Both the position numbers and the translations under genes were made by a program. A DNA stretch of 64,000 nucleotides from the NCBI RefSeq assembly GCF_002101675.1, contig NZ_LQOY01000116.1:1-64000 (forward strand), written 5' to 3'. Each line of letters opens with the position of its first letter. Positions within the stretch are counted from its first letter, which is position 1. Source of the stretch: Mycobacterium gordonae. Lineage in GTDB: Bacteria; Actinomycetota; Actinomycetes; Mycobacteriales; Mycobacteriaceae. The notes under the pieces are model-generated. The model was not told the DNA's origin and did no database searches. It saw only the letters and a program-made list of their open reading frames with translations. Below, in pieces: positions 9,073-16,425 of this stretch.

Positions 9073-9132
9073 GCGAGCAGACACAAAAGCCCCTCGGAGC
9101 GGATGCTCCCGGGGGCTTTTGTGTCTGCTCGC
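9073..9132. terminator. Bidirectional transcription terminator between fadD2 and fadE6
   Basis: A perfect 21-bp inverted repeat (9073-9093 with 9112-9132) surrounds an 18-base loop. The loop itself can pair five further bases (GGAGC 9096-9100 with GCTCC 9105-9109). Each stem half contains a run of four A or four T. The structure starts right after the fadD2 stop and ends just before the fadE6 stop, so it can stop transcription from both sides. Confidence 0.85.
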
Positions 9133-9137
9133 GCCCC

Positions 9138-11312
9138 CTACGGGTCGCGGGGAAGCCCCAGCAGTCGCTCGGCGATGATGTTGAGCTGTACCTCCGAGGT
9201 GCCGCCGTAGATGGTGGTGGCCCGGCTTGACAGCAGGAACTCACCCCACTTGCCTTGCGGGGTGTGCGGGTCGCCGATCACGGCGTCGGTGCCGAAGGAC
9301 GAGACCGCGAACTCGGCGTAGCCCTGGCCCGTGCGCATCGACAGCAGCTTGGAGATGGCCGCCGACGGCATCGCGTCGCCGCCGGCCAGGGTCAGCAACG
9401 TCGACCGCAGGTTCAGCACCTTGGCGGCATGGCCCTCGGCAATCAACTGGCCGGCGCGGTGGCGGGCGACCTGATCGAAATGGCCGTCCCGCACGAATTC
9501 GACGAACTGCTGCAGGCTGGCCAGAAAGTTCAGATCGCTACCGCCGATCGAAACCCGTTCGGCGGTAAGGGTATTGCGGCTGACCTCCCAGCCGCGGTTG
9601 ACCTCGCCCAGCACGTACTCGTCCGGCACGAACACGTCGTCGATGTAGACGGTGTTGAAGAACTCCTGACCGGTGAGCTCACGCAGCGGCTTGACCGTCA
9701 CGCCCTCGCTTTTCATGTCGAGCAGGAAGTAGGTGATGCCCTGGTGCTTTGGGGCGTTCGGGTCGCTTCTGGCCAGTAGCGCGCCCCACTGCGAGAACTG
9801 CGCGGCAGTGGTCCAGATCTTCTGCCCGGTGATGCGCCAGCCGCCGTCCACCTTGGTCGCCTTGGTGGACAGGCCGGCCAGGTCGGATCCGGCTCCCGGC
9901 TCGGAAAACAGTTGGCACCAAACCATTTCGCCGCGGAACGTCGGCGGCAGGAAGCGCTGCTTCTGCTCCTCGGTGCCGAACGCGACGATAGACGGGATGA
10001 TCCACGCCGCGATGCCGACCTGCGGCCGCTTGACCCGCCCGGCGGCGAATTCCTGGGCAATGATCACCTGCTCGACCGGACTCGACGCCCGTCCCCACGG
10101 CTTGGGCAGGTAGGGGAGCACCCACCCGGCCTCGGCGATCGCGACCTTGCGCGACTCGCGGTCCATCTCCTTGAAGGCGGCCACCTCGGCCCGGATCTCG
10201 GCGCGGAGCTTCTCGGTGTCGGGATCGAGATCGATGTCCACCGCGCGCATCCCGCTGGTGGTCGCGGTGTCCACCACCCGTTGCGGGTATTCCGAGGCGC
10301 GGCCGAAGCAGGCGGCCAGCATCAATGCCCGGCGGTAGTAGACGTTGGTGTCGTGTTCCCAGGTGAAGCCGATGCCGCCGTGCACCTGAATGCAGTCCTG
10401 TGTGCACCGCTGAGCCGCGGCCGGTGCCAGCGTTGCCGCCACGGCCGCGGCGAACGCCAAGTGCTCGCTGTCTTCATCCAGAGCACGCGCGGCGTCCCAC
10501 ACCGCGGCGGTGGCCCGCTCGGTGTCGGCGATCATCTCGGCGCACTTGTGCTTGATGGCCTGGAACTGGCCGATCGGCCGGCCGAACTGCTCGCGGATCT
10601 TGGCGTAACCCGAGGCCGCGTCGGTTGCCCAGCGCGCGACCCCCACCGCTTCGGCGGACAGCAGCGTGGTCATCAGCGCGTGGGCTTTGGTCATGCTCAG
10701 GTCGGCCAGCACTACGTCGTCACCCACCTCGACGGCATTGGCGCAGATGTCGGCGATGGGCCGCAGTGGGTCGAGGCTGCGCACCGGATTGATCTCCAGC
10801 TGCTCGCTGCGCAGCACCACCCACTCTTCGCCGCTGTCGATGGCCACCGGCAGCACCAGGATGGAGGCTTGCGCGGCCGCGGGCACCGCACGCACTTCGC
10901 CGCGGATCACCAGCACGTCGCCTTGTCGGGTGGCCGTCAGTCCCGAGTCCAGCGCATAGGCGCCGATGGCCGCTCCCGACGCCAACTCGGAGAGCACCTT
11001 GCAGTCCGGGTCGTGCGCGGCGATCAGCGCGCTCGCGATCGCCGATGGCACGAACGGCCCGGGCACCGCGCCGTGGCCGAACTCGGCCAGCACGACGGCC
11101 AGTTCGAGGATGCCGAAGCCCTGTCCGCCGACGGATTCGGCCAGGTGCACGCCCTGCAGACCCTGTTCGGCGGCGGCCTGCCAGTACGGCGGAGGGTTCT
11201 CCACCGGTGTTTCCAGGGCCGCATGCAGCACCTCCGACGGTGCTACCCGCGACACCAGTGACCGCACTGAATCGGCCAGGTCTTGGTGCTCCGGGGTGAT
11301 CGCGATCGGCAT
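9138..11312 (-). CDS. fadE6: Acyl-CoA dehydrogenase FadE6 (tandem, two-domain)
   Basis: 724-residue flavoprotein with two acyl-CoA dehydrogenase modules in one chain, about twice the usual family length. Module 1 covers roughly residues 1-345: ITPEHQDLADSVRSLV, then GVARWATDAASGYAKIREQFGRPI and GGIGFTWEHD. Module 2 covers roughly 365-724: EMVWCQLFSEPGAGSDLAGL, GWRITGQKIWTT and the C-terminal TIYGGTSEVQLNIIAERLLGLP. Such fusions are common among actinobacterial sterol and fatty-acid enzymes. The reaction would be FAD-dependent alpha,beta-dehydrogenation of an acyl-CoA; the substrate is unknown. Start ATG 11312 (MPIAITPEHQ). An inverted repeat CCAACC-N12-GGTTGG lies 51-74 bp upstream (11363-11386) and could be an operator. 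Confidence 0.9.
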   Translation of the reverse strand: MPIAITPEHQDLADSVRSLVSRVAPSEVLHAALETPVENPPPYWQAAAEQGLQGVHLAESVGGQGFGILELAVVLAEFGHGAVPGPFVPSAIASALIAAHDPDCKVLSELASGAAIGAYALDSGLTATRQGDVLVIRGEVRAVPAAAQASILVLPVAIDSGEEWVVLRSEQLEINPVRSLDPLRPIADICANAVEVGDDVVLADLSMTKAHALMTTLLSAEAVGVARWATDAASGYAKIREQFGRPIGQFQAIKHKCAEMIADTERATAAVWDAARALDEDSEHLAFAAAVAATLAPAAAQRCTQDCIQVHGGIGFTWEHDTNVYYRRALMLAACFGRASEYPQRVVDTATTSGMRAVDIDLDPDTEKLRAEIRAEVAAFKEMDRESRKVAIAEAGWVLPYLPKPWGRASSPVEQVIIAQEFAAGRVKRPQVGIAAWIIPSIVAFGTEEQKQRFLPPTFRGEMVWCQLFSEPGAGSDLAGLSTKATKVDGGWRITGQKIWTTAAQFSQWGALLARSDPNAPKHQGITYFLLDMKSEGVTVKPLRELTGQEFFNTVYIDDVFVPDEYVLGEVNRGWEVSRNTLTAERVSIGGSDLNFLASLQQFVEFVRDGHFDQVARHRAGQLIAEGHAAKVLNLRSTLLTLAGGDAMPSAAISKLLSMRTGQGYAEFAVSSFGTDAVIGDPHTPQGKWGEFLLSSRATTIYGGTSEVQLNIIAERLLGLPRDP

Positions 11313-11362
11313 TGGTCGCCTTTCCCATGAGGTTCGTGGGCTTCACTTGTGCGCAGCATCTT

Positions 11363-11386
11363 CCAACCTAACAACTGGCTGGTTGG
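11363..11386. promoter_or_regulatory. Inverted repeat upstream of fadE6, possible operator
   Basis: CCAACC (11363-11368) and GGTTGG (11381-11386) are separated by 12 bases, 51-74 bp upstream of the fadE6 start and 21 bp from the Zur-like box of the divergent small lipoprotein gene. Size and symmetry suit a TetR/FadR-type site, but the repeat is short and no regulator gene is adjacent. Confidence 0.3.
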
Positions 11387-11406
11387 GGCCACTCAGGACG
11401 TTCTAT

Positions 11407-11421
11407 TGAAAATGATTGTCG
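11407..11421 (+). promoter_or_regulatory. Zur/Fur-type box upstream of the small His-rich lipoprotein gene
   Basis: TGAAAATGATTGTCG has the TGA-A-A-n-n-A-T-T-n-T-C-A layout of Zur boxes in actinobacteria, with one end base changed (G for A). It lies 44 bp before the ATG at 11466. Fourteen of its fifteen bases equal the box at 16362 in front of a PPE gene. Zinc-dependent repression is inferred, not shown. Confidence 0.7.
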
Positions 11422-11465
11422 TATTCAGTACGCTCCGCATGTCACTGATTGAAAGGGAGCCATTC

Positions 11466-11621
11466 ATGAAAGCTAAGTCCGGAAAAATTGCGCTGACGGC
11501 GCGGGTGTTGGGCCTGGTCGCGGCTGCGGTGGTGGGATCCTCGGCGCTGTCGGGGTGCGAGGCGCTGTACCACCAGCTCGAGCCTTTTGCCCCGGGTGAT
11601 CACACCGGTCACGACCACTGA
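11466..11621 (+). CDS. Small putative Zur-regulated metal-binding lipoprotein
   Basis: 51-residue protein that I do not recognise from any named family. The N-terminus is a classic lipoprotein signal: KAKSGK charged region, a hydrophobic stretch (about residues 8-28), and the lipobox L-S-G-C with Cys31 as lipidated residue. The mature part is only 21 residues and contains four histidines (Tyr-His near residue 36, then GDHTGHDH at the very C-terminus) plus acidic residues, a layout suited to chelating Zn(II) or another metal at the cell surface. The ATG at 11466 follows AAAGGGAG at 11451-11458, a strong ribosome site. It stands alone on the plus strand between two minus-strand genes, with a Zur-like box 44 bp upstream. 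No counterpart is recalled between Rv0271c and Rv0272c of M. tuberculosis. Confidence 0.75.
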   Translation: MKAKSGKIALTARVLGLVAAAVVGSSALSGCEALYHQLEPFAPGDHTGHDH

Positions 11622-11674
11622 TTGAGGACCGCCTGCCGCACGCACGCTGGGCGCCTTTGGTCAGGGTCTGAACC

Positions 11675-12790
11675 TCACGGCCACCGTTTGGTGATCCAAT
11701 CGGCGATGACGTCGGCCTGGGCCTCGCGTGCGCCGGGTGTGGTGAAGTAGTGATCGGTGTCGATGACGGCCTGTGATTTGTCGGTGCCGGCCAGTGCGTC
11801 GTAGATCCGTTTGGCGTCGGACGGGAACACGCCGGTGTCGGCTTCGGCGTTGATCACCAGGGCGGGGCAGGTGATCCGGCTCAAATGCGGCTCGGCCCTG
11901 GTCTGGGCCACCCGCAGGCTCCACATACCCAGCCAGCTGCGCAGCGTGCAGGCCGCGGCGATGCCGAGCGCGGATCTATTGGCCTTGACCGGGCGGCCGG
12001 CGTAGCACGAATTGGCCTGACGGTTGGTGGGTTCGATGCTCGGATCGACCATGCGGGGGTCGGCCCAGGTGCGCATCACGGTGAACGGCCGGTCGGAGAA
12101 GCCGGCCGCCCGGATCCTTTTGAGTTCGGCTTCGGCCCAATCGGTGATGGCGTGGTTGCGCGCCACCTGTGCCTGCCGGTAGCGCTGTACGAACTCTGTC
12201 GAATACGGCGGGCCGTTGTCCTCGTTGAACAGATCCAGGTCGGGATCTGTTGCCACCGGATCATTTTCGTCGACGACGGCGCCGTCCATCCAGGCGGTGA
12301 GTACGTCCGGTCGTCCGGGATGTGCGGCGGTGGCGACATACCCGTCGGCGGCGGGCAACTCGGTGACGCCCTCAGCGGGCCGCATGCCTTCCAGCGGCGT
12401 CACGTTCGGGTGCACCGCCTGGGACTGGTAGGCCGACATCAACGAACCACCACCCGAGTTGCCGAGCAGGACAACGGTTTCCACGCCGGCAACGTCCCGT
12501 AGCCAACGGATGCCCACGCCGATATCGACCAGCGCGTGATCGAGCAGAAAGCTGCTTTCGAAGCCCCGGAACCGGGTGTTCCAGCCCAGGAACCCGATGC
12601 CGCGGGCAGCGAGGTAGTCGGCGATGTAGTGCTCGGAGAAGTCGATTTGGTAGTGCGTGGCGATCATTGCCACCTTGGGCCGCTGGCCCGCCGCGTGATG
12701 GTAGAGACCCTGGCACGGGTGTCCGCCCGCTCCGGCGCGTCGGGCGGTCGGGGACGGCAGCCCGATGAATTCGCGGATGATCTCGGTCAC
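11675..12790 (-). CDS. Alpha/beta hydrolase family protein (Rv0272c-like)
   Basis: 371-residue predicted hydrolase. The nucleophile elbow LLGNSGGGSLMSAYQ (Ser about residue 112) and a late acidic/His pair (NAEADTGVFP and DTDHYFTTPGA) suggest a Ser-Asp-His triad. The substrate is unknown. The start is set at GTG 12790 (VTEIIREFIGLPSP). Its first bases overlap the stop of the upstream tetR-family gene in a GTGA arrangement, which means translational coupling. The open frame continues to 13018, but that extra part lies over the regulator. Function is therefore likely tied to the ligand sensed by that TetR protein. Length is close to Rv0272c (recalled 377 residues). Confidence 0.85.
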   Translation of the reverse strand: MTEIIREFIGLPSPTARRAGAGGHPCQGLYHHAAGQRPKVAMIATHYQIDFSEHYIADYLAARGIGFLGWNTRFRGFESSFLLDHALVDIGVGIRWLRDVAGVETVVLLGNSGGGSLMSAYQSQAVHPNVTPLEGMRPAEGVTELPAADGYVATAAHPGRPDVLTAWMDGAVVDENDPVATDPDLDLFNEDNGPPYSTEFVQRYRQAQVARNHAITDWAEAELKRIRAAGFSDRPFTVMRTWADPRMVDPSIEPTNRQANSCYAGRPVKANRSALGIAAACTLRSWLGMWSLRVAQTRAEPHLSRITCPALVINAEADTGVFPSDAKRIYDALAGTDKSQAVIDTDHYFTTPGAREAQADVIADWITKRWP

Positions 12791-13413
12791 GAGCGCTGCT
12801 CCTCGCTGTAGATGGCCCGGAAGTAGATGTTGGCCAGCGTCCGGATGCAGGCCTCGTCGTCCGGCTCGCCGGACTCGCCGGTGAGCTGGATGTAGCAGAA
12901 CTGGTTGAACATGGCGACCAGCGCCTCGGCGAGCAACTGCGGGTCGTCGTTGGGGCAGTAGCCCTGCCGCTGCGCACGCCTGACCGAGTCGGCGATGAAA
13001 GCAATTGGTATCGAGCACATCTCGGCCCAGTGCTGGGCGAAGTCGGGGCTGACCATCGCGAGTTGGGACACGCTGACCATCTCGGCGAGGCGGTGCCGGT
13101 AGGTGTGCCAGTGCGCGGCGGCTGCCTGGTGTGCGCGCTCGCGTTCGGAGAGGCCGTGCTCGGTCACCGCTGCTGCGCGCTCACCGGCCTCGTCGCGGAA
13201 GCGCAGCGCCCACTGGCGCACCATCGCCTCTTTGGAGTCGTAGTAGTTGTAGAACGACGCCGCCGACCGGCCGGCCTCGGCCGCGATGTCGGCGACGGTC
13301 GTCGCCAGTATCCCCTTGCGGGCGACAACCTTTCGGGCGGCGGCGTCGATCGCGGCCTGGGTTTGCCGGCCGCGGTGGGTAGGGCGCCCGGATGGGGCTG
13401 CCGTGCTGGTCAC
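12787..13413 (-). CDS. TetR-family transcriptional regulator (Rv0273c-like)
   Basis: 208-residue TetR repressor. The DNA-binding helix-turn-helix is at about residues 20-65 (AIDAAARKVVARKGILATTVADIAAEAGRS, then FYNYYDSKEAMV), and the remainder is an all-helical ligand domain. The start is GTG 13413 (VTSTAAPSG), preceded by AGGGAAGG; the frame stays open to 13914 but that part covers the VOC gene. It is divergent from the VOC gene at 13486 and overlaps the hydrolase gene at its end by 4 bp. The 72-bp divergent gap contains a perfect 8-bp-arm inverted repeat (13436-13457), the obvious operator. It most likely controls both its own operon and the VOC gene. Confidence 0.9.
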   Translation of the reverse strand: MTSTAAPSGRPTHRGRQTQAAIDAAARKVVARKGILATTVADIAAEAGRSAASFYNYYDSKEAMVRQWALRFRDEAGERAAAVTEHGLSERERAHQAAAAHWHTYRHRLAEMVSVSQLAMVSPDFAQHWAEMCSIPIAFIADSVRRAQRQGYCPNDDPQLLAEALVAMFNQFCYIQLTGESGEPDDEACIRTLANIYFRAIYSEEQRS

Positions 13414-13435
13414 GCGCGCCTTCCCTGGAACGAAC

Positions 13436-13457
13436 CTGAATCTGATGTTAGATTCAG
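13436..13457. promoter_or_regulatory. Palindromic operator between tetR and VOC gene
   Basis: CTGAATCT (13436-13443) and AGATTCAG (13450-13457) form a perfect inverted repeat with a 6-base spacer. A second overlapping pair, ATCTGA (13440) and TCAGAT (13454), shares the centre. It lies 22 bp before the TetR start and 28 bp before the VOC start, where it could block both promoters. Confidence 0.75.
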
Positions 13458-13485
13458 ATTTGGATCTTAGGTAGGGGCCGCGAAC

Positions 13486-14067
13486 ATGATCAAGCCGCAC
13501 AACACCAACAGTGAATTCGAGCTCGGCGGAATCAACCACGTCGCGCTGGTGTGTTCGGACATGCAGCGCACGGTGGATTTCTACAGCAACATCCTGGGCA
13601 TGCCGCTGATCAAGTCGCTGGACCTGCCCGGAGGGGCAGGGCAGCACTTCTTCTTCGACGCCGGCAACGGTGACTGTGTCGCGTTCTTCTGGTTCGCCGA
13701 GGCGGCCGACCGGGTGCCGGGCATTTCCTCGCCGGGTGCGCTGCCGGGTCTCGGGGACATCACCAGCGCGGTGAGCACCATGAATCACCTCGCCTTCCAC
13801 GTGCCGGCCGACAAGTTCGACGCCTACCGGCAACGGCTGAAGGACAAGGGTGTTCGGGTCGGCCCGGTGCTCAACCACGACGAGAGCCCGATGCAGGTGT
13901 CCGCAACCGTGCATCCCGGGGTCTACGTGCGCTCCTTCTACTTCCAGGACCCCGACGGCATCATGCTCGAATTCGCTTGCTGGGTAAGGGAATTTACGGA
14001 AGCTGACACGCCTGCGGTGCCCAGGACCGCGGCCGATCGCCGCCCGCCGGTGGCGGCCGGCCGGTAG
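13486..14067 (+). CDS. VOC superfamily protein (glyoxalase/extradiol dioxygenase-like, Rv0274-like)
   Basis: 193-residue vicinal-oxygen-chelate protein. Two beta-alpha-beta-beta-beta modules are visible: INHVALVCSDMQRTVDFYSNILGMPLI at about residues 16-42 and MNHLAFHVPADKFDAYRQRLKDKGV at about 97-122. Metal ligands are probably His18, His99 and the Glu of DPDGIMLEFACW. The tail past residue 165 is unstructured and Ala/Pro-rich. Members act as glyoxalases, epimerases or ring-cleaving dioxygenases, and the substrate here is not known. Start ATG 13486 with AGGTAGGGG upstream. It is divergent from and probably repressed by the adjacent TetR protein. The stop is followed 17 bp later by the next plus-strand gene, so the two may share a transcript. 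Confidence 0.88.
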   Translation: MIKPHNTNSEFELGGINHVALVCSDMQRTVDFYSNILGMPLIKSLDLPGGAGQHFFFDAGNGDCVAFFWFAEAADRVPGISSPGALPGLGDITSAVSTMNHLAFHVPADKFDAYRQRLKDKGVRVGPVLNHDESPMQVSATVHPGVYVRSFYFQDPDGIMLEFACWVREFTEADTPAVPRTAADRRPPVAAGR

Positions 14068-14084
14068 CCGTCGATACTTCTTGG

Positions 14085-14630
14085 GTGACCGAGGGCATTC
14101 TTACCGACGAACAGATCGAGGCGCTGAGCCCTCAACAGCGGCGGGAGTTGATCACCCGGCTGGAGAAGCCGCTGAGCGATCTGGAAGACCCTGAGGTGCT
14201 GGCCCGGATGCGGCGGATCCGACTGAGTCTGATCGTCGGCGGCTTGATCGTGATGATCCCCTGGATCGGCTACCTGGCGGTCACCCTGCCGCAGAAGTAC
14301 GTGGCGCACAACTGGCCGGTCACCTGGATCGGGTTCGACATCCTGTTGCTCGGCTTCATGGCCGCCACGGCGGTGCTGGGCTTTCTGCGCCGTCAGTTGA
14401 TCGTGCTTACAGGGTTCACCACCGGAGTGCTGCTGATCTGCGACGGGTGGTTCGACCTGATGACCGCCAAGCCTGAAGACGCTGCCGTGTCGGTGGTGAC
14501 CGCAATGCTGATCCAGGCGCCGATGGCGTACCTGCTCATCTCCGGCGCCTTGCGGATCATGCGTCTGACGTGGCTGCGCCTGTGGCTGCATCCCGAGATG
14601 CGGGTGTGGCAGGTACCGCTGATGCCTTAG
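14085..14630 (+). CDS. Conserved four-helix membrane protein, function unknown
   Basis: 181-residue protein. A soluble N-terminal helix (DEQIEALSPQQRRELITRLEKPLSDLEDPE) is followed by four hydrophobic segments at about residues 46-66, 81-99, 105-124 and 134-156, so it is an inner-membrane protein. No catalytic motif is seen. The GTG start at 14085 lies shortly after the VOC gene stop. Its last 74 bases overlap the end of the convergent TetR gene, which is unusual but both frames look real: one is clearly hydrophobic, the other clearly TetR. Function unknown. Confidence 0.7.
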   Translation: MTEGILTDEQIEALSPQQRRELITRLEKPLSDLEDPEVLARMRRIRLSLIVGGLIVMIPWIGYLAVTLPQKYVAHNWPVTWIGFDILLLGFMAATAVLGFLRRQLIVLTGFTTGVLLICDGWFDLMTAKPEDAAVSVVTAMLIQAPMAYLLISGALRIMRLTWLRLWLHPEMRVWQVPLMP

Positions 14631-15261
14631 CCGACCGGTAGAGGCTGGGCTCGGTCAGCTCCAGCAGCAGTGCGGCCAGGTGGTCGGCCAGTTCCTCGGG
14701 CTCCATCTTCACGTCGCCTTCCAGCCACGCGCTCAGTGTCTGCCCCACGCCGCCGACCGCGAAATGCGTCGCCGCCTTGACCTGTTCGTTCTCGGGTGCG
14801 TGCAGCATGTCGACGACGTGCCGGCCGGTCACCAGGGCGAACAGCGCGGTGGACTCGGCCCGTTTGCGCATCACCACCGCGTTCGCCAGCCTGGTGCTGA
14901 ACACCAAGCGGCCGATACGGGCGTCCTCGGCGACCGTGCGCACCACGACACCCATCCCAGCGCGGGCCTGCTCATGTGTCGGTCCGGTCGCCGCGGCGGC
15001 CTGGATGTTCGCCGCCAGCTTGGCGATCACCCAGTCATACACGTGTGCGACCAACTCGTCTTTGTCGCTGAAGCTCTCATAGAAGTAGCGGGCCGACAGG
15101 CCGGCACGCTCGCAGACGCTGCGGACCGTCAACTCCGGTTCATCGGGGGCGCCGAGCAGGTCCAACCCCGCGGCCAGCAACTGATTGCGGCGCGCGGCCA
15201 ACCGTTCGGTCGCCTCGACGCCGCGATACGGCCGTGCGCTGCGGGGCGTCATATCGACCAT
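14557..15261 (-). CDS. TetR-family transcriptional regulator (Rv0275c-like)
   Basis: 234-residue TetR regulator. The helix-turn-helix is at about residues 22-68 (RRNQLLAAGLDLLGA, LTVRSVCERAGLSARYFYESFSDKDELV), with a ligand domain after it. The C-terminus past residue 205 is an Ala/Ser-rich tail (SAKASAVPATPASRD) that overlaps the end of the convergent membrane-protein gene. The start ATG at 15261 (MVDMTPRSARPYRG) could also be the second Met. It is divergent from the MpaB-type oxygenase gene, 75 bp away, and is the likely regulator of it. A TTGACA-N18-CAATAT promoter for the oxygenase begins only 2 bp upstream of this gene's start. Confidence 0.88.
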   Translation of the reverse strand: MVDMTPRSARPYRGVEATERLAARRNQLLAAGLDLLGAPDEPELTVRSVCERAGLSARYFYESFSDKDELVAHVYDWVIAKLAANIQAAAATGPTHEQARAGMGVVVRTVAEDARIGRLVFSTRLANAVVMRKRAESTALFALVTGRHVVDMLHAPENEQVKAATHFAVGGVGQTLSAWLEGDVKMEPEELADHLAALLLELTEPSLYRSAKASAVPATPASRDAATGAATSDA

Positions 15262-15262
15262 C

Positions 15263-15292
15263 TTGACATCAGTGGCCGGCAGCGGACAATAT
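15263..15292 (+). promoter_or_regulatory. Predicted SigA-type promoter of the MpaB-like gene
   Basis: TTGACA (15263-15268) and CAATAT (15287-15292) are separated by 18 bases, 45 bp upstream of the ATG at 15337. On the other strand TTGACA (15311-15306) precedes TATTGT by 15-16 bases, so a divergent promoter for the TetR gene may overlap it. Confidence 0.45.
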
Positions 15293-15336
15293 CAGGAAAC
15301 ATGCGTTGTCAAATTGAGGGACCGCGGGAGCCGACG

Positions 15337-16242
15337 ATGACTATTGACCAGGCCGCGCGCCAGCACGTTCCGCACGTCGAGCGCCCGATAGCCGATCCGC
15401 CGCGGACGGGGGGCCCCCACCGCCGGCGAATCGCCGCCGACTACGGACTGATGGGTGTCGCGCTGCTGGCCGGTCCGGCCAACGTGATCATGGAGTTGGC
15501 CCGGCCCGGCGTCGGCCACGGGGTGGCGGAAAGTCGTGTGGAAAGCGGGCGCATCGACCGCCATCCCATCAAGCGCGCCCGCACCACCTTCACCTACATC
15601 GCGGTGGCCAACTCCGGCACCGACGTTCAGAAGGCGGCCTTTCGTCGCGCGGTCAACCGCGCCCACGCCGAGGTCTATTCGACGCCCGACAGTCCGGTGC
15701 CCTACAACGCGTTCGATCCCGAACTGCAGTTATGGGTCGCCGCCTGCATCTTCAAGGGCGGCATCGACATCTACCGCACCTTCGTCGGGGAGATCCCCGA
15801 AGACGAGGCCGACCGGATCTATCGCGACGGCATGTCCATCGGCACCACCTTGCAGGTGCCACCGGAAATGTGGCCGCCGGATCGAGCGGCGTTCGACAGG
15901 TACTGGGAAGAGTCGTTGGAGCAGGTGCACATCGACGACTCTGTCCGGGAATTTCTGTATCCGATCGCGGTCTCCCGGATCAAGGGTGTGCCGCTGCCGG
16001 ACTGGCTGCGCACCCCGTTGGAGAGCTTCAATCTGCTGATCACCACGGGCTTCCTGCCGCAACGGTTCCGCGACGAGATGCGGCTGCCGTGGGACGACGC
16101 CCAACAGCAGCGTTTCGACCGGCTGATGGCGGTGATCGGGGCGGTGAACGGAGTGCTGCCGAAAGTGATCCGGCAGTTCCCGTTCAACCTGATGCTGTGG
16201 GACCTGGATCGCCGGATCAAGGCGGGTCGGGCGCTCGTATAG
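15337..16242 (+). CDS. MpaB-type oxygenase-like protein (DUF2236, Rv0276-like)
   Basis: 301-residue protein of the DUF2236/MpaB family, a probable heme-binding oxygenase-like fold (the fungal founder cleaves a terpenoid side chain). Seen features: an N-terminal LMGVALLAGPANVIMELARPGVGHGVAES block with the conserved His, KRARTTFTYIAVANSG, then LWVAACIFKGGIDIYRTFVGEIPEDEADRIYRD. The start is ATG 15337 (MTIDQAARQHV), preceded by GGGAG at six bases; an ATG at 15301 is also in frame. The much longer open frame to its left lies over the TetR gene and is a shadow. Activity and substrate are unknown. Regulation by the divergent TetR protein is likely from position. Confidence 0.85.
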   Translation: MTIDQAARQHVPHVERPIADPPRTGGPHRRRIAADYGLMGVALLAGPANVIMELARPGVGHGVAESRVESGRIDRHPIKRARTTFTYIAVANSGTDVQKAAFRRAVNRAHAEVYSTPDSPVPYNAFDPELQLWVAACIFKGGIDIYRTFVGEIPEDEADRIYRDGMSIGTTLQVPPEMWPPDRAAFDRYWEESLEQVHIDDSVREFLYPIAVSRIKGVPLPDWLRTPLESFNLLITTGFLPQRFRDEMRLPWDDAQQQRFDRLMAVIGAVNGVLPKVIRQFPFNLMLWDLDRRIKAGRALV

Positions 16243-16361
16243 CAAATCCAGGCCCAACAGGCTCAGTCGGCAAGCCCTGTTATCTGCTCGATAGCCGGTA
16301 GATCGGGTGCGCCAATCCCACCGGAGCCGCTTGGTCGGTTATCTAGCGACGTCGCACTAAT

Positions 16362-16376
16362 TGAAAATGATTGTCA
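16362..16376 (+). promoter_or_regulatory. Zur-type box upstream of first PPE3-like gene
   Basis: TGAAAATGATTGTCA is an imperfect 15-bp inverted repeat of the actinobacterial Zur type, 49 bp before the ATG at 16426. It differs by one base from the box at 18191 and by one from that at 11407. Confidence 0.78.
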
Positions 16377-16425
16377 CATGCAATAAGGGCGTGCCCTGAA
16401 GTCGGTGCAGAAGGGGTGGCTTGGC

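Noticed and set aside
13413..13914. N-terminal extension of the TetR gene to 13914
   Set aside because: The extra 167 codons lie antisense over the VOC gene and are low-complexity; GTG 13413 with a ribosome site is the better start.
16243..16361. Search for a toxin-antitoxin pair (vapBC25 position of M. tuberculosis)
   Set aside because: Only about 120 bp remain here with no PIN-domain or antitoxin frame.
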